From: Paenibacillus puerhi
GTDB taxonomy: Bacteria > Bacillota > Bacilli > Paenibacillales > NBRC-103111
Assembly (NCBI RefSeq): GCF_009846885.1
Contig: NZ_WUWM01000039.1
Location: forward strand, 1 to 52,949
Length of the DNA stretch: 52,949 nucleotides
Direction of reading: 5' to 3'
Part shown: positions 27,414 to 35,553 of the stretch, one piece after another
How the letters are laid out: each line of letters begins with the position of its first letter
How positions within the stretch are numbered: position 1 is the first letter of the stretch
Made by a program: the position numbers and the translations under genes
Notes under the pieces: model-generated
Databases searched by the model: none
Told to the model about the DNA's origin: nothing
Seen by the model: only the letters and a program-made list of their open reading frames with translations

Positions 27414-28265
27414 TTACTGCAGCTTCATATGGCTGCGGAGCATCCGGTCGAGCAATCTGTCCGGGAGGAAGCGGACCAGTCGGGTCAGCAGTGCCGAATC
27501 GCGACCGACCATGTAGCGGGTGCTCGGTCTGCGTTCGCGGATTGCGCGTGAAATCACTGCTGCCGCTTTCTCGGGTCGGGCACCGCTCCTTGCCCACGTT
27601 TCAGCCTGAGCCTTCACGGCGGCAAAAAGACGATCATGACGCCGGTGCTGATCCGGCGTCATCAACCTGGCTAGTCGCTCCATTGTCGTGATACCTTTCT
27701 CCGACATGCCCGTGCTGACACCACCTGGAGTGATCATTATGACCTTGAGGCCGAACGGGACCATTTCCCTGCGTAGACTGTCATTGATCGCCTCCATAGC
27801 AAACTTTGCTGCTGAATAAATCCCGAAACCGGGCATGGAGACCTTGCCGCCGAGCGAGCCAATATTGACCACGCGTCCGCCGCTTGTCAGTAAAGCCGGG
27901 GTAAGCGCCTGAATAACCGCGACCTGCCCGATCACGCCGACTTCGATCTGATGGCGCAATTCATCGAGCGGAACCATCTCGATAGGTGCATTGACGGCAA
28001 TGCCGGCATTGTTGACCACCGCACGTAAAGGACGACCAAGCCGATCGTGCTCCACCCGTTCAGCCAACGCCTTCAATGTGTCGACATTCGTGATATCAAC
28101 GATCACTGCCTCGATATTTTTACCGTTGATTTCACTGGCATCTTCCTGACGCCGAACCCCCGCCAGAACATGAAAACCGTCGGCAGCGAGCCGCTTTGCG
28201 GTAGCCCGACCGATGCCGCTGGATGCACCCGTGACGACGACCAGTTCCTGAGATTTGGATGACAT
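27414..28265 (-). CDS. SDR family oxidoreductase
   Basis: A protein of about 283 residues. The cofactor motif VVTGASSGIGRATAKRLA is near residue 10, VVNNAGIA near residue 87, and the catalytic residues in NIGSLGGKVSMPGFGIYSAAK (read in two parts), with Tyr-x-x-x-Lys near residue 155. The start at 28265 follows AAGGGGTG; the longer frame from 28319 would cross the operator sites. It is downstream of three TATAGC-type operator sites and of a TetR gene on the same strand. The substrate is unknown. Confidence 0.9.
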   Translation of the reverse strand: MSSKSQELVVVTGASSGIGRATAKRLAADGFHVLAGVRRQEDASEINGKNIEAVIVDITNVDTLKALAERVEHDRLGRPLRAVVNNAGIAVNAPIEMVPLDELRHQIEVGVIGQVAVIQALTPALLTSGGRVVNIGSLGGKVSMPGFGIYSAAKFAMEAINDSLRREMVPFGLKVIMITPGGVSTGMSEKGITTMERLARLMTPDQHRRHDRLFAAVKAQAETWARSGARPEKAAAVISRAIRERRPSTRYMVGRDSALLTRLVRFLPDRLLDRMLRSHMKLQ

Positions 28266-28299
28266 AGTAACACCCCTTAGTTTGATCAGAATTATATTA

Positions 28300-28360
28300 T
28301 ATAGCACCGCTATATGCACATTATAGCACCGCTATACGAGAATGTCTATAACGGTGCTAC
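28300..28360 (-). promoter_or_regulatory. SDR promoter with triple TetR operator
   Basis: TATAGCACCGCTATA occurs as perfect palindromes at 28300-28314 and 28322-28336, and a degenerate copy (TATAACGGTGCTA) lies at 28347-28359. On the minus strand TAGACA (28343-28348) and TATAAT (28320-28325) are separated by 17 bp and form the SDR promoter inside the operators. A matching site lies in front of tetR at 29017-29031. Confidence 0.8.
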
Positions 28361-28376
28361 ATTAGAACAAAAAAAA

Positions 28377-28400
28377 CAAAGCCCCAAAAGTGGGGCTTTG
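28377..28400 (-). terminator. Terminator of the tetR gene
   Basis: Perfect 10-bp arms CAAAGCCCCA (28377-28386) and TGGGGCTTTG (28391-28400). On the minus strand they are followed by a run of eight T. Confidence 0.88.
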
Positions 28401-28432
28401 TCGGCATTCCGAGCGCTCTGTCACCGAAACCA

Positions 28433-29008
28433 TCATTCAAGAAAGTCTTTCTGTCCACGGACCAGAATGGTCTGTATGGTGCCTTCGCGAATGAGATCAA
28501 CGACAGATTGCCGGGGCGGAGGCGCTTTGCGAATTTGGGCTGTCACATGCAGCAAAGAGGCGGCATTGGCGGAGGCCCAGGCCAAATCCGCCGCTGCTTC
28601 AACTGACAAAGCCAGTTGACCTTCGGCGGCAATCTCCTGAATATTTTGCACGAGTTTTTTGTACGCCTGTTCAGCCGCCTCGATCTGAGCGCCTTCGAGC
28701 AACCGCCCCATCATCGCCGCATAGAGCCGAGGACGGGTTGCCGCGAAGCTGACATAGTCATCCCATCCTTGCCTAAGGGCCGTCTCTGGAATGGTGGACA
28801 CAACCGCGGCATTCTTGCTTTCGAGAAACTGTCGGAACGCTTCCACTACGGCTGCACTCAGCAGTCCATCGGCATTGCCGAAATGGTGGTAAAGCGTCGG
28901 AGCCGAAACCTGTGCTATCGCACAAACGGCTCGCGTCGAGAACTGAGCCCCGCCCTCCTCTTCGAGAACCTTAAGGGCGGCTGCCAATATTTTGTCATGT
29001 GTATTCAT
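28433..29008 (-). CDS. TetR family transcriptional regulator
   Basis: A 191-residue repressor. The HTH is visible in FSTRAVCAIAQVSAPTLYHH and FGNADGLLSAAV near residues 23-55, followed by a C-terminal ligand domain. It is co-directional with the SDR gene downstream but separated from it by its own terminator. Both genes have the TATAGC-N3-GCTATA palindrome in front, so the protein probably represses itself and the SDR. Confidence 0.92.
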   Translation of the reverse strand: MNTHDKILAAALKVLEEEGGAQFSTRAVCAIAQVSAPTLYHHFGNADGLLSAAVVEAFRQFLESKNAAVVSTIPETALRQGWDDYVSFAATRPRLYAAMMGRLLEGAQIEAAEQAYKKLVQNIQEIAAEGQLALSVEAAADLAWASANAASLLHVTAQIRKAPPPRQSVVDLIREGTIQTILVRGQKDFLE

Positions 29009-29016
29009 TTCATCAT

Positions 29017-29031
29017 TATAGCAATGCTATA
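29017..29031 (-). promoter_or_regulatory. Autoregulatory TetR operator
   Basis: TATAGCAATGCTATA is a perfect 6-3-6 palindrome 8 bp before the tetR start codon and shares both arms with the sites at 28300 and 28322. Confidence 0.75.
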
Positions 29032-29092
29032 TGCGTAAGTCCATGGCTAATGCAGGGCGCCCTAGACAAATTTTCCCGTGAGCAGACGAGGC

Positions 29093-29151
29093 AAAAAATT
29101 TGCGTCATTTATGATACGGCTCAGCTTAACGGGGCTATCGGCGAAAAATGC
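29093..29151 (+). repeat. Dispersed repeat copy E (both ends present)
   Basis: AAAAAATTTGCGTCATTTATG, in two parts, then ATACGGCTCAGCTTAACGG and GGCTATCGGCGAAAAATGC at the right end. The right half is nearly identical to copy C. It lies between tetR and the XRE-cupin gene; the open frame 29062..29250 on the other strand is mostly a translation of it. Confidence 0.72.
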
Positions 29152-29227
29152 TAAAGGAGTTCCTTTCCGCTGTTCTTCATAAATGGTCAACAGCGGTTCG
29201 TACGGATGTACCTCCAATTCCGTTCCG

Positions 29228-29773
29228 TCAAAAAGTAGGCGGGGTAGCAACCGCTATTAGCAGCGTTTCGCCATCCCAGATATTCTTATAACTATGGGGG
29301 ATTCTGGCATCATAATAGATGCTGTCCCCTTCTTCGAGCGTGTAACGTTCATTGCCCAGCATAAACTCCAAACGCCCGGAGTGGACAAATAGAAATTCCT
29401 CGCCATCGCTATGGCCGACGCCGATGTCGCCATAAGCCGCTCCTTCTTCCAACACTCCCCATATCGGTCCCATTCGGTTGTTGCTTCCTTGACTGAGCGC
29501 GTACCAGGTAATACGGGAACCTTCGGAATGTACCAAAGGTTTGCGTTCGTTTTTTCTAACGACAATGCTTCGTTTCTCCTCGCCGAACAAATCGGTAAAA
29601 TTCACGTTTAATGCATTTGCTACGCGCTTCAGAACACTGATGGACGGATTCGCCTTATCGCGTTCAATTTCACTGAGAAAAGATAAGGATACAGAGGCTG
29701 CTTGAGCTACCTTCTTGAGCGTTAATTTCTGTTTTTTTCGCGTGCTTCGAATGGCTTCGCCGATCGAATTCAT
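29228..29773 (-). CDS. XRE family regulator with C-terminal cupin domain
   Basis: A protein of about 181 residues. The HTH_3 domain at residues 5-60 includes LTLKKVAQAASVSLSFLSEI and PSISVLKRVANAL. A cupin_2 domain follows, with GHSDGEEFLFVHSGRLEFML in two parts and PHSYKN. This design binds a small ligand in the cupin and controls neighbouring metabolic genes. The ATG at 29773 is chosen because AGGAGG lies 7 bp upstream; TTG at 29779 is an alternative. It is divergent from a lactonase-like gene and probably regulates it. Confidence 0.9.
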   Translation of the reverse strand: MNSIGEAIRSTRKKQKLTLKKVAQAASVSLSFLSEIERDKANPSISVLKRVANALNVNFTDLFGEEKRSIVVRKNERKPLVHSEGSRITWYALSQGSNNRMGPIWGVLEEGAAYGDIGVGHSDGEEFLFVHSGRLEFMLGNERYTLEEGDSIYYDARIPHSYKNIWDGETLLIAVATPPTF

Positions 29774-29799
29774 GTGCAAACCTCCTAAATTTCGATATG

Positions 29800-29818
29800 A
29801 TTTCGCTATCGGCGAAAT
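29800..29818. promoter_or_regulatory. Palindromic site, likely XRE-cupin operator
   Basis: ATTTCGC and GCGAAAT form 7-bp arms around a 5-bp centre, 27 bp before the XRE-cupin start. A half site AGCGAAATTA recurs near 29871. The remaining sequence to 30102 holds no gene, only the presumed promoter of the divergent lactonase-like gene. Confidence 0.55.
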
Positions 29819-30102
29819 TTATATATTTATAATAGGCGTAAACATGAGCAATATCAAGCCCTTTCACTAGAGCGAAATTACGGTGTAAAAACGTTGATTT
29901 AACGCCATTATTGGGCTACCATTTAATCAAGATTGGTGAACGAATCTTACCCGGGTTTCTTGGCGATCGTTCGTTTCAACAGAATCATTTTCATTTGCAG
30001 CGAAATTCTCATGGACAATGAGAAACGAATCACATTGATTCAATGGCCTCCTTGTTATCCGGATCAAAGAGTTAAGTTAGATGGACGAAAGGAGTTAAAA
30101 GA

Positions 30103-30999
30103 ATGACTGCTAAAATTCCCAAGGTCTATCGAGTCGGTGATGTTACCGTGACGCGTGTCACGGAGATGATGCTGGACGGTATTCCGCCAGAAGTATATTT
30201 CCCGGGATCGTGGAACCCCCTGTTCCTGGAGGAGAATCGGAACTCTCTTCCGGCCGGCCTGATCGATGGCAATTCTCAGCTTATCGTCAGCATTGGAACG
30301 TGGGTGGTGAAAACTCCGAAGCATACGATCCTTATCGATACGGCTACAGGAAACGATAAAAACCTGCCTTTAAATCCCGATCTCGCCAATCTCCAGCTCC
30401 CCTATCTTCAGCGGCTGAAGGAGGCAGGGGTTACACCGGAGGAAGTGGACTACGTTCTACTGACGCATCTGCATGTGGACCATGTCGGCTGGAATACAAA
30501 GCTTGTGGACGGAAAATGGGTACCGACCTTCCCCAATGCCAAATACGTATTTCCCCTCGCAGAACAGCAATATTACTCCAGCGAGGTCAGTCACAACAAA
30601 GCAAACGAAGCAAATTTTAACGTTTACGAAGAAAGCGTATTGCCTGTTGTTGAAGCCGGCTTAACGCAGACCATTGGCCCTGAGGGCGGAGAATTTCTTG
30701 ATATATTCACATTCATTCCGACACCCGGCCACAGCATCGGCCAAATGTCCATCCGTCTCAAATCTGGTGGGGAAGAAGCTTTATTCGGCGCCGATGTGAT
30801 GCACCATCCGTTTCAGGTCTATAATCCGGAATGGAATTCTATGTACTGCGAATTTACCGATCAAGCGCGTATTACACGGCTTAGGGTGCTGGAGCTCATA
30901 GCGGATCGCCCAGTCATTTATTTCAGTACGCATTTCCCCGGAAGCGCGGCGGGGTACGTGACTCGCAGCGAGGGCAAGTATAAGTTGAACTTTATTTAA
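30103..30999 (+). CDS. MBL-fold metallo-hydrolase, AHL-lactonase-like
   Basis: A 298-residue metallo-beta-lactamase-fold protein. The metal site LLTHLHVDHVGWN lies near residue 120, further ligands are in PTPGHSIGQ and LFGADVMHHP, and the last His is in STHFPGSAAG. This pattern is shared with quorum-quenching lactonases and related esterases; the true substrate cannot be read from sequence. AAAGGAG precedes the ATG. It is followed after 42 bp by an alpha/beta hydrolase, with which it likely forms an operon under the divergent XRE-cupin regulator. Confidence 0.85.
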   Translation: MTAKIPKVYRVGDVTVTRVTEMMLDGIPPEVYFPGSWNPLFLEENRNSLPAGLIDGNSQLIVSIGTWVVKTPKHTILIDTATGNDKNLPLNPDLANLQLPYLQRLKEAGVTPEEVDYVLLTHLHVDHVGWNTKLVDGKWVPTFPNAKYVFPLAEQQYYSSEVSHNKANEANFNVYEESVLPVVEAGLTQTIGPEGGEFLDIFTFIPTPGHSIGQMSIRLKSGGEEALFGADVMHHPFQVYNPEWNSMYCEFTDQARITRLRVLELIADRPVIYFSTHFPGSAAGYVTRSEGKYKLNFI

Positions 31000-31041
31000 T
31001 ACAACCTGACAACAAAATCCAATACGAAAGGCGCTGAGCTT

Positions 31042-32040
31042 ATGACAACCCGTGATATTCTTAAAGATAACCATATCGTGACCGAAGACCTGCGTATCCC
31101 GAGCGATACGCCCGGAATCGAGCTTTATGTACGAAATAAACGTCCCGCTTCCATGAATACCTTCTCAAACGAAAAAACAATCGTGATGGTTCATGGCGCT
31201 ACCTATTCAATTGGCAGTCTGTACGATGTGGAGCTGGACGGCTTCACTTTTCTGGACTACCTTGCCGGCCATGGCTATGACGTATACGCCGTGGACGTTC
31301 GCGGCTACGGCGGCTCGACAAGACCGCCTGAGATGGAGCAGCCTGCCGACCTTAATCCGCCGCTTGTCCGCACGGAGACAGGGGTGCGGGATTTGGGTAC
31401 AGCCGTGGACTACGTTCTGAAACGCCGGAATTTAACGAAGGTCAACATACTGGGAATGTCTTGGGGGGGAACGGTTGCGGGAGCTTATACCAGCCAAAAC
31501 AACGAGAAAGTAAACAAGCTTACGCTTGTTGCACCGCAATGGCTAAGCTCCAAACCGGTTCCGATCGATACCGGAGGCCCACTCGGTTCATATCGCCTTG
31601 TTGCTGTCGGCAGCACGAAGGAACGCTGGCTCAGCGCGGCGCCAGAACATAAACGCGGTGATCTGATTCCGGACGGTTGGTTTGAACAATGGGTCAAAGC
31701 CACTCTTGCTTCGGATCCGGGGAGCTTAACCGATCATCCTGAGCATATCCGGGCGACCAACGGCCCTATTCTGGATATCCGCGAATACTGGACGGCTGGC
31801 AAAGCTTTCTATGATCCTAAGGATATCACGGTTCCTGTCCTTCTTGTCCATGCCGAGTGGGATATCGATGTCCCTCTTGAATTGGCCCAGAATTTCTTCA
31901 CTTCCCTGACAGGGGCCGCTTATCGCCGCTGGGTGGAAATCGGTGAAGGGACGCACATGGTATTACTGGAGAAAAACAGACTTCAGGCTTTTCAAGCCAT
32001 CCGCGGTTTCTTGGATGAAGCATACGCGCCGGCGAAGTAA
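31042..32040 (+). CDS. Alpha/beta hydrolase
   Basis: A 332-residue hydrolase. The oxyanion region is MVHGATYS. The nucleophile elbow is LGMSWGGTVAG, with Ser near residue 146. An acid lies in LLVHAEWDIDVP and the catalytic His in GEGTHMVLLE near the end. The substrate is unknown. AAAGGCGCTGAG precedes the ATG. It follows the lactonase-like gene in the same direction and is ended by a terminator at 32092. Confidence 0.9.
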   Translation: MTTRDILKDNHIVTEDLRIPSDTPGIELYVRNKRPASMNTFSNEKTIVMVHGATYSIGSLYDVELDGFTFLDYLAGHGYDVYAVDVRGYGGSTRPPEMEQPADLNPPLVRTETGVRDLGTAVDYVLKRRNLTKVNILGMSWGGTVAGAYTSQNNEKVNKLTLVAPQWLSSKPVPIDTGGPLGSYRLVAVGSTKERWLSAAPEHKRGDLIPDGWFEQWVKATLASDPGSLTDHPEHIRATNGPILDIREYWTAGKAFYDPKDITVPVLLVHAEWDIDVPLELAQNFFTSLTGAAYRRWVEIGEGTHMVLLEKNRLQAFQAIRGFLDEAYAPAK

Positions 32041-32091
32041 AGCTGCCACTGCACGAGCGGATCTTTAAGATTATATTGCTTGCCTAATGAG

Positions 32092-32122
32092 AGGCCCGGG
32101 CATTGTCGCCTCGGGCCTTTTT
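32092..32122 (+). terminator. Rho-independent terminator
   Basis: AGGCCCG (32092-32098) pairs with CGGGCCT (32112-32118), followed by a T run. It ends the hydrolase operon. Confidence 0.8.
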
Positions 32123-32164
32123 CTTCACCCATTTATCAAAAGAGACGGAGAGGAATTAAATACG

Positions 32165-32355
32165 ATGAGCCATACCGCTATTACAACAACAAAAGCACCC
32201 GCAGCTATCGGCCCTTATTCGCAGGCCATCGCTTTAGGAAATGCCGTCTATACGTTTTCAGCGATCACCACCCTGCCAGAACAACCGTAGAAGTGTCTAA
32301 ACTTCCAAGAGACGCCAAGATTGAAATAGAGCTTATCGCAGTCAAACGCATTTAA
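32165..32355 (+). pseudogene. RidA/YjgF family protein with internal deletion
   Basis: A good ribosome site (GGAGAGGAA) and ATG start a typical RidA N-terminus: ITTTKAPAAIGPYSQAI, then GNAVYTFSA. The sequence then jumps, out of frame, to the normal RidA C-terminus ARTTVEVSKLPRDAKIEIEL followed by IAVKRI and a stop. Full RidA is about 125 residues, so roughly half is missing, including the mid-protein core. The first frame ends at 32290. The gene is non-functional in its usual role. Confidence 0.82.
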
Positions 32356-32399
32356 ATCCGCTCCATTATCCCTATTTCTGTGAAAGAAGGCGCATCTGC

Positions 32400-33311
32400 T
32401 TGCGAACTTATTTGCTTCTCTTGTTCTGCGCAGTCCTTTACGGGAGCAACTTCGTCTTAGGCTCGCTGCTGCTGGAAGCATTTCCTGCCTTGCATCTGTC
32501 AGCATACCGGCTTATGGTTTCATCGGCGTTCCTGCTTATTTATTTGGTTGTAACCCGTGGCTTAACGAAGATTACGTTCCGCGACTCCGTTTATTTGGTC
32601 CCCTTCGTTCTAATCGGGATGCTGCTTCACCAAGTTTCTTTCTTTACGGGTCTCCGGACAACGGACGCAACCACGGCTTCGCTCATCTTATCGTTAGCTC
32701 CAATTTTTACGGCGCTGTTTGCCCGCTTATTTTTGAAAGAGCCGTTAACGATACGCATGGCTGCAGGCTCAATTGTCGCCCTCGCCGGTGTCTTTTTCGT
32801 GGTTGGAACTGGCGGAAGCATGGGCACAGCCATTACCGAAGGCGTCTGGATCATGTTTATCTGTATGCTGGCATTGTCGGGATCTATGATCCTCATGAAA
32901 AAGCTGACGGAACGTATGGATGCGTTTGTCGCAACGGTGTATACCACCGTGCTAGGCTGCATCTCGGTATACCCGGTGGCGGTCTGGAGTGAGCCTCGCG
33001 TACAGGTACAACCTCAATTCTGGTGGTGGGTTCTCTTGGTCGGATCGGCGCTGCTTATTCAGGGCTTATGCGCGGTTATCTGGAATGCGCAGATCCGCAA
33101 GGTAGGGGCGGCTAAAGCTTCCCTGTTTCTGAATTTACAACCGTTTGTCGCCATGATTTTAGGCTATATCACGCTCGGCACCCCGATTTCCTTAACGCAA
33201 GTGGCAGGATCTGTTCTCATCATTTCCGGTGTAGTTCTAGCCACTGTGCAGGGACAGAGAACAAGGAAAACTCAAGACGATAAACTGAAATTATCCCCTA
33301 CCGAGAGGTAA
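32400..33311 (+). CDS. EamA/DMT family transporter
   Basis: A 303-residue membrane protein with ten predicted helices in two EamA repeats, for example YGSNFVLGSLLLEAFPALHL near the start and LNLQPFVAMILGYITLG near the end, where each repeat has its conserved helix. Such proteins export amino acids or other metabolites. The start is TTG at 32400 with AGAAGG about 9 bp upstream; no suitable ATG lies nearby. It follows the RidA remnant in the same direction. Confidence 0.87.
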   Translation: MRTYLLLLFCAVLYGSNFVLGSLLLEAFPALHLSAYRLMVSSAFLLIYLVVTRGLTKITFRDSVYLVPFVLIGMLLHQVSFFTGLRTTDATTASLILSLAPIFTALFARLFLKEPLTIRMAAGSIVALAGVFFVVGTGGSMGTAITEGVWIMFICMLALSGSMILMKKLTERMDAFVATVYTTVLGCISVYPVAVWSEPRVQVQPQFWWWVLLVGSALLIQGLCAVIWNAQIRKVGAAKASLFLNLQPFVAMILGYITLGTPISLTQVAGSVLIISGVVLATVQGQRTRKTQDDKLKLSPTER

Positions 33312-33368
33312 TAAGCCTACACAGTAATGGACTTACGACATTTCCATCAGTACTCTCTGTATCACATG

Positions 33369-33400
33369 AAAAATTTCGCCGTCACTTATGACACTGTTCC
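33369..33400 (+). repeat. Dispersed repeat copy F
   Basis: AAAAATTTCGCCGTCACTTATG is present in two adjoining blocks, followed by ACACTGTTCCCCCG. The left half is close to the family consensus and the right end is lost. It lies 57 bp after the EamA stop. Confidence 0.65.
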
Positions 33401-33714
33401 CCCGATTAATCTAATCGCCCAATGCACCTGCCCCAGCAGAGCATTAACCCAATTGGTGCGGATAGGTCATGCGGGCGAAGGTGAGGCGCTTGATAGGCAA
33501 CAAGCTTCCGTGAAGCATCGTGGTTAGGTCTTTGTCCGCCTGATCCCGCTTCTCTACTTATAGCTTCGAGTGGTCCGAGAAGCCGACAGGCTCCGATGAT
33601 GAATATGCCTACTCCCTGGTTGAGAGTGCGGCGGAAAACAATTTGGGATTATAGTTAGCTTGATGACACCAATCCTCTGGCAGGCTTTGAACGTGATAAG
33701 GTTGTTGCACATTT

Positions 33715-33828
33715 GAACTGGACGACGAAAGGTATGTACCGGTCATGATCTTCTCAATCGGAAAAGTGAAAGACGAGGGCCATGAATCTGTGCGCTTGCA
33801 TAGTGAACCAATTACCTTTTGGCGCTAG
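33715..33828 (+). pseudogene. Nitroreductase family C-terminal fragment
   Basis: The frame reads ELDDERYVPVMIFSIGKVKDE and continues to RLHSEPITFWR and a stop. This matches the C-terminal strand-exchange tail of nitroreductases (usual form ERYVPVMLxxIGK). No nitroreductase start or flavin-binding part remains, and the preceding 300 bp only offer short fragments. The 755-bp gap between the EamA and AraC genes otherwise holds repeats F and G and a terminator. Confidence 0.55.
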
Positions 33829-33857
33829 TAGGAATTTGCATTCCCCATTAGACAGAG

Positions 33858-33889
33858 AAAGCCGGACCGGTTATCGGTCCGGCTTTCAT
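33858..33889 (+). terminator. Hairpin terminator after nitroreductase remnant
   Basis: Perfect 11-bp arms AAAGCCGGACC (33858-33868) and GGTCCGGCTTT (33876-33886). It sits 30 bp after the nitroreductase remnant, as a preserved terminator would. Confidence 0.72.
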
Positions 33890-34018
33890 CTACTGTATGC
33901 CAATCCTATGCTAAAAATATCTCGATACGCCCAAGTACTTCCTCGGACAACTGTATGCCGAAGCGTTCACGTGTTCGACAACTGCTCCGATACAAGTTCG
34001 TGCCACGTAAGCAATTCC

Positions 34019-34046
34019 ACAAAAAGCTTGCCGTTATTTATGATAT
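34019..34046 (+). repeat. Dispersed repeat copy G (short)
   Basis: AAAAAGCTTGCCGTTATTTATGAT, in two parts, matches the left half of the repeat; the sequence diverges after it. It lies 21 bp downstream of the AraC gene, which is on the other strand. Confidence 0.5.
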
Positions 34047-34066
34047 ATGTCAACATGATGATCCGG

Positions 34067-35005
34067 CTACCCTTCATTAATCTCCTCGGAAATCGTCATT
34101 TCGTCAACAAGAGAGCTGCGTAAACGGCGAACGTCCCGGACTGGCGGCAGCCCAAACATCCGCGCATATTCCCGGTTAAAATAGGATGGGCTCTCGTATC
34201 CGACCTGAAACGCGGCTTCCGCCGCATCAATCGATTCGGAGAAGAGCAGGCGACGCGCCTCTTGTAATCGGATATGCTTTTGAAACTGGATCGGGCTCAT
34301 CCCCGTGACTTCCTTAAAGTAATCGTACAAAGACGAGGTGCTCATATGGGCCTCTGCTGCCAATTCGTCTACGCGCAGGGGCTGGGCAAAGTCGCGACTA
34401 AGCTTCTTAATGACCCCCGCGATTCGCTGCGCATGGCTTCCGATGACAGCAAATTGCTTCAAAGACGCGTTGTTTTCGTTCTGAAGCACCCGGTAAATGA
34501 TCTCCCGAATGACATAAGGCGCAAGTACCGGGATATCCTGCGGCGTTTCGACCATTTTTACAAGCCGAAGCACCGCATCCAAGAGTGTATCGTTCATCCT
34601 GCTCACCTTCAACCCCCGGCTGGCCTCACCTTTTGATCGTATAGTCTCTCCAAATACCTGAATGATATCAAGAATCTGGTTCATATCGAATAGGATCTGG
34701 AGGCTTAAATATGGCGTTTCTCTCGAAGCTTCCATCACTTGTCCAGTAATCGGCAAATGTATCGAAGCGGTTAAATAGCTGCTTGGATCATACTGGTACA
34801 CCTCTTGCCCTAACATAACCACCTTGGAACCCTGCGCCACGATGCAAAGGGAGGGTTCATAGACAGAGTAAACCGGCTCGGATAACCGGGAAGCACGAAT
34901 CAATCGTAAACCGGGAACTTGCGTGTCATGCGTCCCGTCTTCCGGGGTGAATTTATCGATGATTCGCAGCAGTTCTCTCCTTTGTTTCTCGAACCATTCA
35001 TCCAT
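34067..35005 (-). CDS. AraC family transcriptional regulator
   Basis: A 312-residue regulator. The N-terminal AraC_N cupin-like domain (EPSLCIVAQGSKVVMLG) is followed by a C-terminal double HTH: VDELAAEAHMSTSSLYDYFK and AFQVGYESPSYFNREYARMF, ending near FGLPP. It is divergent from an Atu4866-like gene and an SDR, a common pairing, and likely activates them. The 216-bp intergenic region contains the small palindrome ACGAAGTTCGT near 35150. Confidence 0.9.
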   Translation of the reverse strand: MDEWFEKQRRELLRIIDKFTPEDGTHDTQVPGLRLIRASRLSEPVYSVYEPSLCIVAQGSKVVMLGQEVYQYDPSSYLTASIHLPITGQVMEASRETPYLSLQILFDMNQILDIIQVFGETIRSKGEASRGLKVSRMNDTLLDAVLRLVKMVETPQDIPVLAPYVIREIIYRVLQNENNASLKQFAVIGSHAQRIAGVIKKLSRDFAQPLRVDELAAEAHMSTSSLYDYFKEVTGMSPIQFQKHIRLQEARRLLFSESIDAAEAAFQVGYESPSYFNREYARMFGLPPVRDVRRLRSSLVDEMTISEEINEG

Positions 35006-35221
35006 ACTCTTCGTCCCCCTTTATCCTCACGAACTACTTAATTTTATCTTTTCCTGGAGGATTAGGCAATCTTTTCGTGTGATGCTGCTACCGCCTAGCT
35101 TTCCGCTGGTACGATAATGGAAATGTAACAAATGCGTTGCATAATACGAAGTTCGTAACTGTGAAACCAATGACTAGGCAGACATAATCCTCGACTCGTA
35201 AATGGAAGGAGAAGATCCTAA

Positions 35222-35476
35222 ATGAGTACTCCAAACGTAAACCCCCATCCCTATGTAGGAATGTGGGTGACAAAAGATGGTTATATTCGGCATGAACTGC
35301 TGCTGAACGGCCGGTATGACGAAGCGCGAGGAAACCGGAAGAGCGCTTATCAGGGCCGATATACCATCGTAGGCGACCATATCGAATATGTGGATGATAC
35401 AGGCTTTACAGCGGACGGTGATTTCCGTGATTCGGTGCTCTATCATGCCGGCATGGTTCTCTACCGTGTTAAATAG
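35222..35476 (+). CDS. Atu4866-domain small protein
   Basis: An 84-residue protein with the compact pattern HPYVGMWVTKDGYIRHELL, GRYDEARGNRKSAYQGRY and FRDSVLYHAGMVLYR. This matches the Atu4866 domain family of short beta-rich proteins of unknown function, often found next to SDR genes and AraC regulators. GGAAGGAG precedes the ATG. It lies 77 bp before the SDR in the same direction. Confidence 0.8.
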   Translation: MSTPNVNPHPYVGMWVTKDGYIRHELLLNGRYDEARGNRKSAYQGRYTIVGDHIEYVDDTGFTADGDFRDSVLYHAGMVLYRVK

Positions 35477-35553
35477 CTGAAAATAGTAATCTCATCATGG
35501 ATTAATTTAATGGAATAAATTGTAATTAACCAATTTAAAAGGAGAAATGTGCA

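Noticed and set aside
27166..27597. 143-residue open frame on the minus strand
   Set aside because: It overlaps the end of a real SDR gene in another frame and has strongly skewed, non-protein-like composition.
29062..29250. 62-residue open frame on the minus strand
   Set aside because: Half of it is the translation of repeat copy E and the rest overlaps the end of the XRE-cupin gene; no ribosome site.
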